Origin: Puccinellia tenuiflora
Taxonomy: Eukaryota; Streptophyta; Magnoliopsida; Poales; Poaceae
Direction of reading: 5' to 3'
Length of the DNA: 64,000 nt
Assembly (NCBI GenBank): GCA_012064385.1
Contig: QRDG01000473.1
Coordinates: forward strand, 2,639,679-2,703,678
Position 1 is the stretch's first letter. Every line of letters begins with the position of its first letter. The position numbers and the translations under genes are program-made. The notes under the pieces were generated by a model. That model saw only the letters and a list, made by a program, of their open reading frames with translations, made no database searches and was not told where the DNA came from. Below, one piece after another: positions 45,806 through 57,189 of this stretch.

Positions 45806-46259
45806 TGTCGTGTCTCGGACCACAGACACCGGGAGTAAAGGATACCCCCTTTTTAGGTTCGGCACGAGGCGCGAAGGAGGCCGGAAGACACCTTCCCCAG
45901 GAATACCTCGCCAAGTCCCCGAACGAGGCGCGAAGGAGGCCGGAAGACACCTCCCCCAAAGAAAAGTTTCTACCCACAACAAATTCCTGTCAGGCGCCAA
46001 GTCTCGAATCGACGTGCAAGCAAGCAACACAGGGACACAGAGAGTTTACCCAGGTTCAGGCCGCCCGGAGGCTAAAAGCCCTACTCCTGCATGTCTGGAC
46101 TGAGTGGTTCATCATGGTGTGGCTTACAAGGTGGATCTCGGGTGAGTACCAGGAAGGTAGTGGCTGGATGTAGACGACGAGCAGATCCTTACCCGGAGGA
46201 GATCACCTCTCGCTCTACCCTCTTCACCCTAGCTACACTAGTGGAAAATGGCCTATAGG

Positions 46260-47075
46260 TAAGGTGCTTACCTGTGGCGCACCACCGTCTGATGCGCCAC
46301 TGGTAATTTACCCGTGGCGCATCGAGACAGATGCGCCACAGGTAAGACAAATACCAGTGGCGCACCCTCTAGCCAATGCGCCACTAGTAAGTTGCGGCCA
46401 TGCTAGCCGAGGTTCTCCAGCCTTACCCGTGGCGCATCTCATTTTGATGCGCCACGGGTAGCGAAAATACCTGTGGCGCACCAAAAGGGGATGCGCCACG
46501 GGTAAGGATTTCAAAGAATTAAAATTTTCAAAAACTTACCAGTGGCGCACCCCAGACCAGTGGCGCACCAAAAGGGGGTGCGCCACTGGTAATTGTCTGG
46601 ACTTTGTGCTCCCATGCACCCCCCCCCCCCCTGGATTGCCTTTTTAGTTTTGAATTGGATGAAAGAAAATAATAAAAAAATTGAAAAAATAAAATACTTT
46701 CAGATTTAGTTATGTTATGTTCCCTACTCGGTAGGGAAATTAGCAAACATGAATTTTGACTTATTTTGCAAAAAAAAACTTTATGGAAGAGTAAAACGGC
46801 AATAACTTTTGCATATGAACTGGAATTTTGACGTTTAATATCTTTAAAAAAATAGAGAAAAAGGTACATCCAATCCAAATCGCCTATGGCCTTTTGAGCC
46901 ATTTTTTGCCTACAGAATCCCCAAATTCGAAAGGGAACACCTATTTTTTTGAAGTTTAAGTTTTCTGGCCAGAAAAAATAAATAAAACTTACCCATGGCG
47001 CATGGAAGAGATGGTGCGCCACGGATAGTTATAATACTCGTGGCGCACCACTATGAGATGCGCCACGGGTAGAAA
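46260..47075. repeat. Left subterminal repeats of the CACTA element
   Basis: Repeated units of the form ACCAGTGGCGCACC and GGTGCGCCACGGGTAA in alternating orientation, the expected transposase-binding array. A matching array occupies 56340-56570. Confidence 0.8.
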
Positions 47076-47304
47076 GGCGGGGCAACACCACGATCCGACG
47101 GCTCACAGTGAATTAAACTAGCACACGATATGTGTGCTCCTTTCTTCTTGTTTCTGATTGGCCGAGAGGATAGAGGCATGGATTGGCACCTCCTCTCCCC
47201 TCTTCCTCCTCTCGTCCTATCTTCCTCCTTCTCCCCTCTATCTTCTTCTCCTCCTCCTCCTCTCTTCCTCCTCCTACCCTCTATCTTCTTCTTCTCCTCC
47301 TCCT

Positions 47305-48994
47305 TGAAGGGTCGCAGCATAGAAAACAAAAATTTTCCTACGCAAAGATAGCGGAATAAACCCAACATCTAGATCCGATCTACGAGAGGTTGGTAGCAAG
47401 AAGGAGATCGAATCTCACCCTCGAAGAAAACCGTGAGTGTTTTGTCGAGGCAGGGGTTGGCTAGTCGATCCCCGCAACTAGACTCGTCTAGTCGCGAGGA
47501 GATGTATTATCCAAGCGCCGCACGAGCAACGCCTCCGAGAGATCCACACGTACAGCTCGATGAAGACTCCACGTTCTTGATCCCGCAAGAGGTGGTGGAG
47601 AGGCTCGAGATCAACAGCACGACGACGGTGGCGTGGTGTGTATGGTGGAGATCCGACAGGGCTTCGCCAAGCGGCTGTCGGGAGAGAGGAGGAGGAGGGG
47701 CGGCGGCAAGGTGGGAGAGGGGTGCGGCTAGGGCACCTATGGGGTGGCCTTGGGGTGCCGCACCCCTCCCTCTAGCCCTCCTTATATAGGGGGCAGGGGG
47801 GCTGCGCCCCACCCTCCATCTAGGGCCGGCGCAAGGGGGGAGGCTTGCCCCCCAAGCAACCTCTAGGGTTTAGGCCGGCCCCCCCCTTCTAGAAGCTTGG
47901 CCCGCATGGGCCATCAAGGGAGTGGTGCGGCTGGCCCAATAGGCCAGCCCACTACCCCTTCATGCCTTGTGGGCCCCATACTCCTATGGGCCCCACTTCT
48001 AGACCCCTCTAGAACCTTCTAGAACATTCCGGTACTTTACCGATAAATTCCCGAACCTTTCTTAACCTCCGGAAACTACTTTCCTTTATATGAATCTTAT
48101 TCTCCGGACCACTCCGGAACTCCTCGTGACGTCCGGGATCCAATCCGGGACTCCGAATCAATATTCGTTCTCACCATCATTTATCTCGAACCCTAACTAC
48201 ATCGAACGTTAAGTGTGTGACTCTGCGGGTTCGCGAATATGTCATATTAATAGCGGGACCGGGATGCCCATATTAATTCCTACATATTCGACGAAGTACT
48301 TTACTAGTCGAACCACAATGTCCGGGATTCAATTAATCCATATACGATTCCTTTTGTTTCACGATATATTACTTGTCCGAGATTCAATCCACCGATATCT
48401 CCATATCTGATTAATCTCGTTACCGACAAGTTCTCTTTACTCGTTCCCATAGAATAGGATCCCTTATGACTAGCCACTTAGTCATATGCTTGCAAGCGTT
48501 TGGATGCTATACTACCGAGAGGGCCCAGAGATATCTATCCAACTGTTGGACGAACAAATCCCAGTCTTGAAACATGTCACCCAACAACCTATCATCGGAG
48601 AACCTGAAAGCCACCTTTATAATCACCCAGTTACGAAGTGACGTTTGATGTCCACAAAGCTCTCCTCCGATAAGCGGGAGTGACATAATCTCATGGTCTA
48701 AGGAAACTATATTTGACATCTATTTAATTTGAGTCTTGTCCATTATATCATCACCTATGATACAAACTTCGTTTATTAAGCGATTCATAAATCCATGGTT
48801 AGGAAACATCTAACCATCACTTAATCAAACGAACTAGTCACAAGAGGAAAGACTAGGGACACATTACCGTTTATATTCCACACATGTATTTGTTTCCGGT
48901 TAATACAATTCTAGCATGGAATTAAACATATCATGAACGAAGAAATATGATAAACAATAATCATTATTATTGCCTCTTGGGCATATCTCCAACA
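47305..48994 (-). repeat. 3' LTR of the Copia element
   Basis: 1690 bp. The minus strand runs from TGTTGGAGATATGCCC to GCGACCCTTCA. It contains CTATATAAGG (near 47781-47790), the TATA box position of the LTR. Confidence 0.95.
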
Positions 48995-49007
48995 GTCTCC
49001 CACTTGC
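48995..49007 (-). promoter_or_regulatory. Polypurine tract of the Copia element
   Basis: GCAAGTGGGAGAC on the minus strand, directly before the 3' LTR start TGTTGG. Confidence 0.8.
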
Positions 49008-49027
49008 ACTAGAGTCAATAATCTAGT

Positions 49028-52000
49028 TTACATTTGTAGCAATCTAACACCCATGGCCTCTCGGTGTTGATCATGTTTTGCTCGTGGAAGAGGTTTAGTC
49101 AACGGGTCTGCCACATTCAGATCCGTATGCACCTTGCAAATCTCTATGTCACCATCCTTGACATTCTCACGCAAATTGTGATAGCGGCGCTTAATATGCT
49201 TGGTATTCTTGTGTGAAGTCGGGTCCTTGGCAAGAGCTATTGCACCTGTATTATCACAGTACAGGGCCAGAGGTCTTGACGCACTTGGAACCACGCTCAG
49301 CTCTGAGAGGAACTCCTTCATCCAGACTGCTTCACTTGCTGCCGACGAGGCCGCAACATACTCCGCTTCTGTTGAAGATTTCGCCACCACGCTCTGCTTG
49401 GAACTCCTCCAACTCACAGCGCCACCATTCAGAATAAACACGTATCCGGACTGAGACTTAGAATCATCCGGATCTGTGTCCCAACTAGCATCGACGTAAC
49501 TCCTTACGACAAGCTCTTGGTCACCTCCATATACGAGAAACATTTCCTTAGTTCTATTTAGATACTTAAGGATATTCTTGACAGCTGACCAGTGTTCCAC
49601 TCCTGGATCACTTTGGTACCTGCTAGTCAAACTTACAGCATGGCACACATCTGGTCTAGTACATAGCATGGCATACATGATAGAGCCTATCGCAGAGGCA
49701 TAAGGAACCTTGTCCATTATCTCTCTATCTTCTGCCGTAACAGGACTCTGAGTCTTACTCAGAACCTTTCCTTGCAACATTGGTAAGAACCCCTTCTTTG
49801 AATTTTCCATTCTGAACTTCTTCAGAACCTTGTCAAGGTATGTACTCTGTGAAAGCCCAATTAGGCGCTTTGACCTATCTCTATAGATCTTTATGCCTAA
49901 AATATACGCAGCTTCTCCAAGGTCTTTCATTGAAAAACTCTTATTCAAATAAGACTTTACACTTTCAAGTAGTGTAACATCATTTCCAATCAATAATATG
50001 TCATCCACATATAGTATTAGAAATGCAACTGAACTCCCACTCACTTTCTTGTAAATACAGGCTTCTCCATAAGTTTGGACAAATCCAAACCCTTTGATCA
50101 CTTCATCAAACCGGAGATTCCAACTCCGCGATGCTTGCTTCAGTCCATAGATGGATCTCTGAAGTTTGCATACCTTGTTAGCATCCTTTGGATCAACAAA
50201 ACCTTCGGGCTGTACCATGTACAACTCTTCCTTAATATGACCATTAAGGAACGCGGTCTTCACATCCATTTGCCAAATTTCATAGTCATAATATGCGGCA
50301 ATTGCTAACATAATCCGAACAGATTTCAGCATCGCTACAGGTGAGAATGTCTCATCGTAGTCAACTCCTTGAATTTGTCGGAAACCCTTTGCGACAAGTC
50401 GAGCTTTATACACGGTGACGTTTCCGTCAGCGTCTGTCTTTCTCTTGAATATCCATTTGTTCTCAACGGCCTTACGGTCGTTTGGTAAGTCCACCAAAGT
50501 CCATACTTGGTTTTCATACATGGATTCCATTTCGGATTTCATGGCTCCTAGCCATTTATCGGAGTCTGGGCTCATCATTGCTTCCTCATAATTCGCAGGT
50601 TCATCATTGTCTAACAACATGACATTCATGACGGGGTCGTACCGATCAGGAGCGGTACGTTCCCTCGTTGATCTGCGAGGTTCAATAGCAGCCTTGACTG
50701 GAACAGCATGATCAACATCATTTGCTCCTTCTTCAGGTGGCGATGGCTGTTCTGGAACAACTTCCAGCTCTGCGCTACTCGGCATCTCAAGAACAGGTTC
50801 AATAACCTCGTCAAGCTCTACCTTCCTTCCACTCACTTCTTTCGAGAGAAACTCCTTCTCTAGAAAGGAACCATTCTTGGCAACGAAAATCTTGCCTTCG
50901 GTTCTGTGGTAGAAGGTATACCCAATAGTTTCCTTAGGGTATCCAATGAAGACGCACTTTTCCGATTTGGGTTCGAGCTTATCAGGTTGAAGCTTTTTCA
51001 CATAAGCATCGCAACCCCAAACTTTGAGAAACGATAACTTTGGCTTCTTGCCAAACCATAACTCATATGGAGTCGTCTCAACGGATTTTGATGGAGCCCT
51101 ATTTAATGTGAATGCGGCTGTCTCTAATGCATAGCTCCAAAATGATAGTGGCAGATCTGTGTGAGACATCATAGATCGCACCATATCCAATAAGGTTCGA
51201 TTACGACGTTCAGACACACCATTACGCTGTGGTGTTCCGGGTGGCGTGAGTTGTGAAACAATTCCACACGTCTTTAAATGCATGCCAAACTCGTAACTCA
51301 AATATTCGCCTCCACGATCGGATCGAAGAAACTTGATTTTCTTGTTACGATGGTTCTCAACTTCACTCTGAAATTCTTTGAACTTTTCGAACGTTTCAGA
51401 CTTATGCTTCATTAAGTAAATATACCCATATCTACTCAAATCATCGGTGAAGGTTAAGAAGTAACGATATCCACCGCGTGCTGCAACACTCATCGGACCA
51501 CACACATCGGTATGTATGATTTCCAACAAGTCTGTTGCTCTCTCCATCGTGCCGGAGAAGGGTGTTCGAGTCATCTTACCCATAAGGCATGGTTCGCAAG
51601 TTTCAAATGATTCAAAATCAAGTGAATCCAAAAGTCCATCAGAATGGAGTTTCTTCATGCGCTTTACACCAATATGACCCAAACGGCAGTGCCACAAATA
51701 CGTGGTATTATCATCATTCACTTTGCATCTTTTGGCATCAATGTTATGAACATGTGTATCACTACTATCGAGATCCAATAGAAATAAACCATTCCTCTCA
51801 GGTGCATGACCATAAAAGGTATTATCCATATAAATCGAAATACCAAAGTTTTCAGACTTAAATGAATAACCGTCTCGCAATAAACAAGATCCAGATATAA
51901 TGTTCATGCTTAACGCAGGCACATAATAACAATTATTAAGGTTTAAAACTAATCCCGAAGGTAAATGCAGAGGGAGTGTGCCGACAGCGATGACTTCAAC

Positions 52001-53002
52001 TTTTGATCCATTTCCAACTCGCATCGTCACCTCGTCCCTTGCCAAGCGCCGTCTATTCCGCAGCTCCTGTTTCGAGTTACATATATTAGCAACCGAACCA
52101 GTATCAAATACCCAGGTGCTACTACGATCACTTGTTAAATACACATCAATAACTTGTATATCATATATACCTTGTTTGACGGTGCCAGCCTTCTTGTCTG
52201 CCAAATACTTGGGGCAGTTCCGCTTCCAGTGTCCGGTTCCCTTGCAGTAGAAGCACTCAGTATCAGACTTAGGGCCCTTCCTTGACTTCCTCGCAGGCCC
52301 GGCAGCTCGCTTGCCGTCCCTCTTGAAGTTGTCTCTTTTGCCCTTTTTCTTGAAACTGGTGGTCTTGTTGACCATCAACACTTGATGCTCCTTCTTGATT
52401 TCCACTTCCGCGGTCTTTAACATCGCGAAAAGCTCAGGGAGAGTTTTCTCCATCCCTTGCATGTTATAGTTCATCACAAAGCTTTTGTAGCTCGGTGGAA
52501 GTGACTGGAGAACACGGTCAATCCCCAACTCATTGGGAATCACAACACCCAGCTGCGCCAGACGATCACCGTACCCAGACATCTTGAGCACGTGTTCACT
52601 GACGGAGCTGTTCTCTTCCATCATACAGCTAAAGAACTTAGAAGAGGCTTCATACCTCTCCACCTTGGCTTGAGTCTGAAACATAGCTTTCAGATCAACG
52701 ATCATCTGATGAACGCCATGGTGCTCAAAACGCTTTTGAAGCTTAGGTCCTAAGCCATACAACAGACCGCACTTAACTATCTCGTGGTCCTCTGAACGGG
52801 CTGCCCAGACATTCCTAATGTCTTCAGCCGCTCCCTCTGCTGGAGCCTCACCTAGCGGTGCATCTAGGACATACAGTTTCTTGGCAGCTTTGAGGATAAT
52901 TTTCAGATTCATAAACCAATCTGAGAAATTGCTTCCATCGTCTTTCAGCTTGTCTTTCTCTAGGAACGCGTTAAAGTTCATGGTGATGTTGGGAAGGGCC
53001 AT
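49028..53002 (-). CDS. Copia Gag-Pol polyprotein
   Basis: 1324 codons from ATG at 53002 with no stop or frameshift. Gag occupies residues 1-270 with a zinc knuckle CFYCKGTGHWKRNC at 250-263. Protease Asp300 lies in FDTGS. Integrase has an HHCC region (WHCRLGHIG to CEPC, 437-472) and catalytic Asp499, Asp562 and Glu598. Reverse transcriptase has QMDVKTAFLNG and the catalytic YVDD at 998-1001. RNase H has DASWDTD and SSTEAEYVA near the end. The order integrase before reverse transcriptase defines the Copia superfamily. The length is normal. The protein copies element RNA into DNA in cytoplasmic particles and inserts it in the nucleus. Confidence 0.97.
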   Translation of the reverse strand: MALPNITMNFNAFLEKDKLKDDGSNFSDWFMNLKIILKAAKKLYVLDAPLGEAPAEGAAEDIRNVWAARSEDHEIVKCGLLYGLGPKLQKRFEHHGVHQMIVDLKAMFQTQAKVERYEASSKFFSCMMEENSSVSEHVLKMSGYGDRLAQLGVVIPNELGIDRVLQSLPPSYKSFVMNYNMQGMEKTLPELFAMLKTAEVEIKKEHQVLMVNKTTSFKKKGKRDNFKRDGKRAAGPARKSRKGPKSDTECFYCKGTGHWKRNCPKYLADKKAGTVKQGIYDIQVIDVYLTSDRSSTWVFDTGSVANICNSKQELRNRRRLARDEVTMRVGNGSKVEVIAVGTLPLHLPSGLVLNLNNCYYVPALSMNIISGSCLLRDGYSFKSENFGISIYMDNTFYGHAPERNGLFLLDLDSSDTHVHNIDAKRCKVNDDNTTYLWHCRLGHIGVKRMKKLHSDGLLDSLDFESFETCEPCLMGKMTRTPFSGTMERATDLLEIIHTDVCGPMSVAARGGYRYFLTFTDDLSRYGYIYLMKHKSETFEKFKEFQSEVENHRNKKIKFLRSDRGGEYLSYEFGMHLKTCGIVSQLTPPGTPQRNGVSERRNRTLLDMVRSMMSHTDLPLSFWSYALETAAFTLNRAPSKSVETTPYELWFGKKPKLSFLKVWGCDAYVKKLQPDKLEPKSEKCVFIGYPKETIGYTFYHRTEGKIFVAKNGSFLEKEFLSKEVSGRKVELDEVIEPVLEMPSSAELEVVPEQPSPPEEGANDVDHAVPVKAAIEPRRSTRERTAPDRYDPVMNVMLLDNDEPANYEEAMMSPDSDKWLGAMKSEMESMYENQVWTLVDLPNDRKAVENKWIFKRKTDADGNVTVYKARLVAKGFRQIQGVDYDETFSPVAMLKSVRIMLAIAAYYDYEIWQMDVKTAFLNGHIKEELYMVQPEGFVDPKDANKVCKLQRSIYGLKQASRSWNLRFDEVIKGFGFVQTYGEACIYKKVSGSSVAFLILYVDDILLIGNDVTLLESVKSYLNKSFSMKDLGEAAYILGIKIYRDRSKRLIGLSQSTYLDKVLKKFRMENSKKGFLPMLQGKVLSKTQSPVTAEDREIMDKVPYASAIGSIMYAMLCTRPDVCHAVSLTSRYQSDPGVEHWSAVKNILKYLNRTKEMFLVYGGDQELVVRSYVDASWDTDPDDSKSQSGYVFILNGGAVSWRSSKQSVVAKSSTEAEYVAASSAASEAVWMKEFLSELSVVPSASRPLALYCDNTGAIALAKDPTSHKNTKHIKRRYHNLRENVKDGDIEICKVHTDLNVADPLTKPLPRAKHDQHREAMGVRLLQM

Positions 53003-54236
53003 TGATCTACAACATTATTTGCAAGGTGTTTAGACTATGTTCATGATATCGTGTTCGAAAGATAATCTAATTATAAAACGAACTCCCACTAAACTCAACA
53101 TCTCTCTGGTTGTTTAGTGACACACGATCCAAAATCCACTACACCACAACCGATCATCACGTGAAGTGGCGCAGCTTCAAATGGTGAACATCTCCATGTT
53201 GATCATATCATATGACTCGTGTTTAGCCTTTCGGCTCTTGTGTTCCGAGGCCATGTCTGTACATGCTAGGCTCGTCAAGAAAACCGTAGTATTTCTGCAT
53301 GTGCAAACTGGCTTGCACCCGTTGTATGTGAACGTAGAATCTATCACACCCGATCATCACGTGGTGCTTCAAAACGACGAACTTTGGCAACGGCGCATAC
53401 TAGGGGAGAACACTTCTTGATATTGACGTGAGAGATCACCTTATCATGCTACCGTCGAGATCGTATCTAGGCATAAACCATAAGGTGCATAAAAAAGGAT
53501 TAACATCACATGCAATTCAATATTGTGACATGGTATAGCCTTTTCTTGTGCCTTTGATCTCCATCTCCAAAGCACCGGCATGATCTCCATCATCACCAGC
53601 TCAAACGCCATCACCATGGTTGTCTCCACCAACTATTGCAACTACTACTATTGGCTACTCTTAGCAAATAAAGTAAAGCAATTACATGGTGATTAAAGTG
53701 ACACGCAGGTCATACAATAAATCAAAGACAACCATAAGGCTCCTGCCGGTTGCCGTACTCATCGACATGCAAGTCGTGATAATTACAAAACATGATCATT
53801 GCATACATCACATAATCATATCTTGAGGCCATACCATATCACAAACCCTGCAAAAACAAGTTAGACGCCTCTACTTTGTTTATGCAATTTTTACGTGGCT
53901 TCTAATGGGTCAATAGATAGAACCGTTCTAATCTACGCAAAGCCACAACGGTGATAAAATAGTTGCTGATTTACTCATCCTTTTGAAAGGCCTTCCATTG
54001 AAAATTGCATCTTCACTAAAGCAAGAGAAACAGACACCCGCCAGCCACTTATGCAAAACAAGTTGCATGTCAGTCGTGGAACCGGTCTCTCGTGCGTGGA
54101 CGAGTAAAGTTGGTCCGGGCCGCTTCAATCTTACAGTACCGCAAAGATGCAAAGTGCACGCGAGAAGGTAGCAACTCAAATCATCAACGCCCACAACACT
54201 TGTGTCTAATCGCACCAACATCTACGAATAGATCTA

Positions 54237-54249
54237 GGCTCTGATACCA
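54237..54249 (-). promoter_or_regulatory. Primer-binding site of the Copia element
   Basis: TGGTATCAGAGCC on the minus strand, one base inside the 5' LTR. It pairs with the 3' end of initiator methionine tRNA. Confidence 0.9.
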
Positions 54250-54250
54250 C

Positions 54251-55947
54251 TGAAGGGTCGCAGCATAGAAAACAAAAATTTTCCTACGCAAAGATAGCGG
54301 AATAAACCCAACATCTAGATCCGATCTACGAGAGGTTGGTAGCAAGAAGGAGATCGAATCTCACCCTCGAAGAAAACCGTGAGTGTTTTGTCGAGGCAGG
54401 GGTTGGCTAGTCGATCCCCGCAACTAGACTCGTCTAGTCGCGAGGAGATGTATTATCCAAGCGCCGCACGAGCAACGCCTCCGAGAGATCCACACGTACA
54501 GCTCGATGAAGACTCCACGTTCTTGATCCCGCAAGAGGTGGTGGAGAGGCTCGAGATCAACAGCACGACGACGGTGGCGTGGTGTGTATGGTGGAGATCC
54601 GACAGGGCTTCGCCAAGCGGCTGTCGGGAGAGAGGAGGAGGAGGAGAGGGGCGGCGGCAAGGTGGGAGAGGGGTGCGGCTAGGGCACCTATGGGGTGGCC
54701 TTGGGGTGCCGCACCCCTCCCTCTAGCCCTCCTTATATAGGGGGCAGGGGGGGCTGCGCCCCACCCTCCATCTAGGGCCGGCGCAAGGGGGGGAGGCTTG
54801 CCCCCCAAGCAACCTCTAGGGTTTAGGCCGCCCCCCCCCTTCTAGAAGCTTGGCCCGCATGGGCCATTAAGGGAGTGGTGCGGCTGGCCCAATAGGCCAG
54901 CCCACTACCCCTTCATGCCTTGTGGGCCCCATACTCCTATGGGCCCCACTTCTAGACCCCTCTAGAACCTTCTAGAACATTCCGGTACTTTACCGATAAA
55001 TTCCCGAACCTTTCTTAACCTCCGGAAACTACTTTCCTTTATATGAATCTTATTCTCCGGACCACTCCGGAACTCCTCGTGACGTCCAGGATCCAATCCG
55101 GGACTCCGAATCAATATTCGTTCTCACCATCATTTATCTCGAACCCTAACTACATCGAACGTTAAGTGTGTGACTCTGCGGGTTCGTGAATATGTCATAT
55201 TAATAGCGGGACCGGGATGCCCATATTAATTCCTACATATTCGATGAAGTACTTTACTAGTCGAACCACAATGTCCGGGATTCAATTAATCCATATACAA
55301 TTCTTTTTGTTTCACGATATATTACTTGTCCGAGATTCAATCCACCGATATCTCCATATCTGATTAATCTCGTTACCGACAAGTTCTCTTTACTCGTTCC
55401 CATAGAATAGGATCCCTTATGACTAGCCACTTAGTCATATGCTTGCAAGCGTTTGGATGCTATACTACCGAGAGGGCCCAGAGATATCTATCCAACTGTT
55501 GGACGAACAAATCCCAGTCTTGAAACATGTCACCCAACAACCTATCATCGGAGAACCTGAAAGCCACCTTTATAATCACCCAGTTACGAAGTGACGTTTG
55601 ATGTCCACAAAGCTCTCTTCCGATAAGCGGGAGTGAAATAATCTCATGGTCTAAGGAAACTATATTTGACATCTATTTAATTTGAGTCTTGTCCATTATA
55701 TCATCTCCCATGATACAAACTTCGTTTATTAAGCGATTCATAAATCCATGGTTAGGAAACATCTAACCATCACTTAATCAAACGAACTACTCATAAGAGG
55801 AAAGACTAGGGACACATTACCGTTTATATTCCACACATGTATTTGTTTCCGGTTAATACAATTCTAGCATGGAATTAAACATATCATGAACGAAGAAATA
55901 TGATAAACAATAATCATTATTATTGCCTCTTGGGCATATCTCCAACA
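54251..55947 (-). repeat. 5' LTR of the Copia element
   Basis: 1697 bp, nearly identical to 47305-48994. The TATA-like CTATATAAGG near 54731-54740 (minus strand) would start the genomic RNA. Confidence 0.95.
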
Positions 55948-57189
55948 CTCCTATCTTCCTCCTCCTCTCTATCTCCTCCTCCTCCTCCTCCATGGACGAC
56001 GCCACTTACTCCTCCTCTCCTCTCTATCTCCTCCTCCCTCCTCCATGGCCGCCGCCCCGACCTCCCTCCTTCCTCTCGTCCCCCCTTCCTCCGGCCTCGT
56101 CCCCAAGCTCTAACCTTGAAGAAGAAGATAGATGGCGATTTCGAGCTCCTCCAAATCCTCGGTTATCGTGGCCATTCCCTTGGCCTACGAGAGACCTTGG
56201 GCATAGAACCGTGGTCATGCCCTTGGCTTACGACAGACGCGGCTAAAGCTCTGCAACATGGAGTTCAACCTCGAGCTCGATCTAGATCTAGATCTAGATC
56301 TGAGAGGTCACGTCCCACTTTTTTTTTAAATTTCCAAATTTTTACCAGTGGCGCACCAAAATAGGGTTCGCCACGGGTATATCATTTAAAAAAAACAAAA
56401 TTGTTACCAGTGGCGCACCAAAATGAGGCGCGCCACGGGTAACTGAACTACCTGTGGCGCATCAGCATGGTGCGCCACTGGTAAATATTACCAGTGACGC
56501 GGTAGCCGTGGCGCACCATGATGCGCCACGGGTAAGGAACATAGGTGCGCCACTGGTAGGCTTTTTCCTACTAGTGCTATCTTGTCTTGTCTTCTGCTTA
56601 GTCTCACCCTCCTCCTCTCCCATGCCTCGGTCCTCCTTTTATAGGCTAAGGGGATCCAACAGGAGCATGCGAGGAGCATGGGAGGTTTTAGGCGGGAAAA
56701 CCCCCCGGTGGCCTTTAGGAGGTGACGTGGCATCTTCTCGTCCAAATATTCTTCCAAGGGGTTAGGTGCGGTCGTCCACCTTTTAGAAAGCATGGTGGAC
56801 AGGGGCTGACACCCCCACCGACCATGTCCCCACGCGGCGCCTTCACCTTCTTGGTGCCCAACTCTTCTAGGAACTTCCTGCCTGAGCTGGCAAGCTTATC
56901 CTCATAGCTGTACGGAGAGAGAACCTGGGAGCGAGCCTGGCCTCCTGCCGGGAGTTCGGGCTCCGGGTCCTTCGCGTCATTCGCCGGGTTGGAGGTGACC
57001 CTGGAAGGTCACCCAGTCCTTCAGTCGTGGTTGCCGATGCCATGCTTGTCGGGTACCCGTGGGCAGGTGGGGCGGCCCACCTGCCGGTCTTGATTCCTTG
57101 CTTTGTTTGTCTTCTTGGTGGGCCCACGGGTGGTGGACCCACTTTGGCCACATTAGGGGAACCCCATGTTCCACTTTTGCGACAGAGGA

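Larger units (their letters stand above)
47305..55947 (-). mobile_element. Intact Copia LTR retrotransposon
   Basis: Two LTRs (47305-48994 and 54251-55947) bound one uninterrupted polyprotein, and a primer site and polypurine tract are both in place. It is flanked by CTCCT at 47300-47304 and 55948-55952. The LTRs differ by only a few substitutions and short indels, so the insertion is recent. It may be autonomous. It is the youngest layer of the nest. Confidence 0.95.
46236..56576. mobile_element. Non-autonomous CACTA transposon carrying a Copia insertion
   Basis: Ends CACTAGTGGAAAATGGCC and (reverse) CACTAGTAGGAAAAAGCC, flanked by CTA at 46233-46235 and 56577-56579. Subterminal regions (46260-47070 and 56340-56570) carry many copies of the unit GGTGCGCCACTGGTAA in both orientations. 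Without the Copia it is about 1.7 kb and has no transposase. The interior is pyrimidine-rich (CTCCTCCTC). Confidence 0.9.
45806..57184. mobile_element. Solo LTR of a Gypsy element, interrupted by a CACTA element
   Basis: Starts TGTCGTGTCTCGGACC and ends CCACTTTTGCGACA. It is flanked by GAGGA at 45801-45805 and 57185-57189, a perfect 5-bp duplication, inside the host Gypsy protease-RT region. Without the CACTA it is about 1.03 kb with no internal domain, so it is a solo LTR. It shares TTTACCCAGGTTC and CCCTACTCCT words with the LTR at 58383. It contains a 49-bp piece matching host gag (45952-46000). Confidence 0.8.

Noticed and set aside
54379..54726. 115-codon plus-strand frame, also at 47433-47789
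   Set aside because: Lies in the Copia LTR, antisense to transcription, and appears in both copies only because the LTRs are duplicated.
56270..56305. Short GATCTA tandem repeat as a regulatory array
   Set aside because: A simple-sequence stretch inside the CACTA element; no reason to assign function.
56976..57189. N-terminal extension of the Gypsy reverse transcriptase frame
   Set aside because: The sequence before 57190 belongs to the solo LTR and its target duplication, so the frame continuity is accidental.
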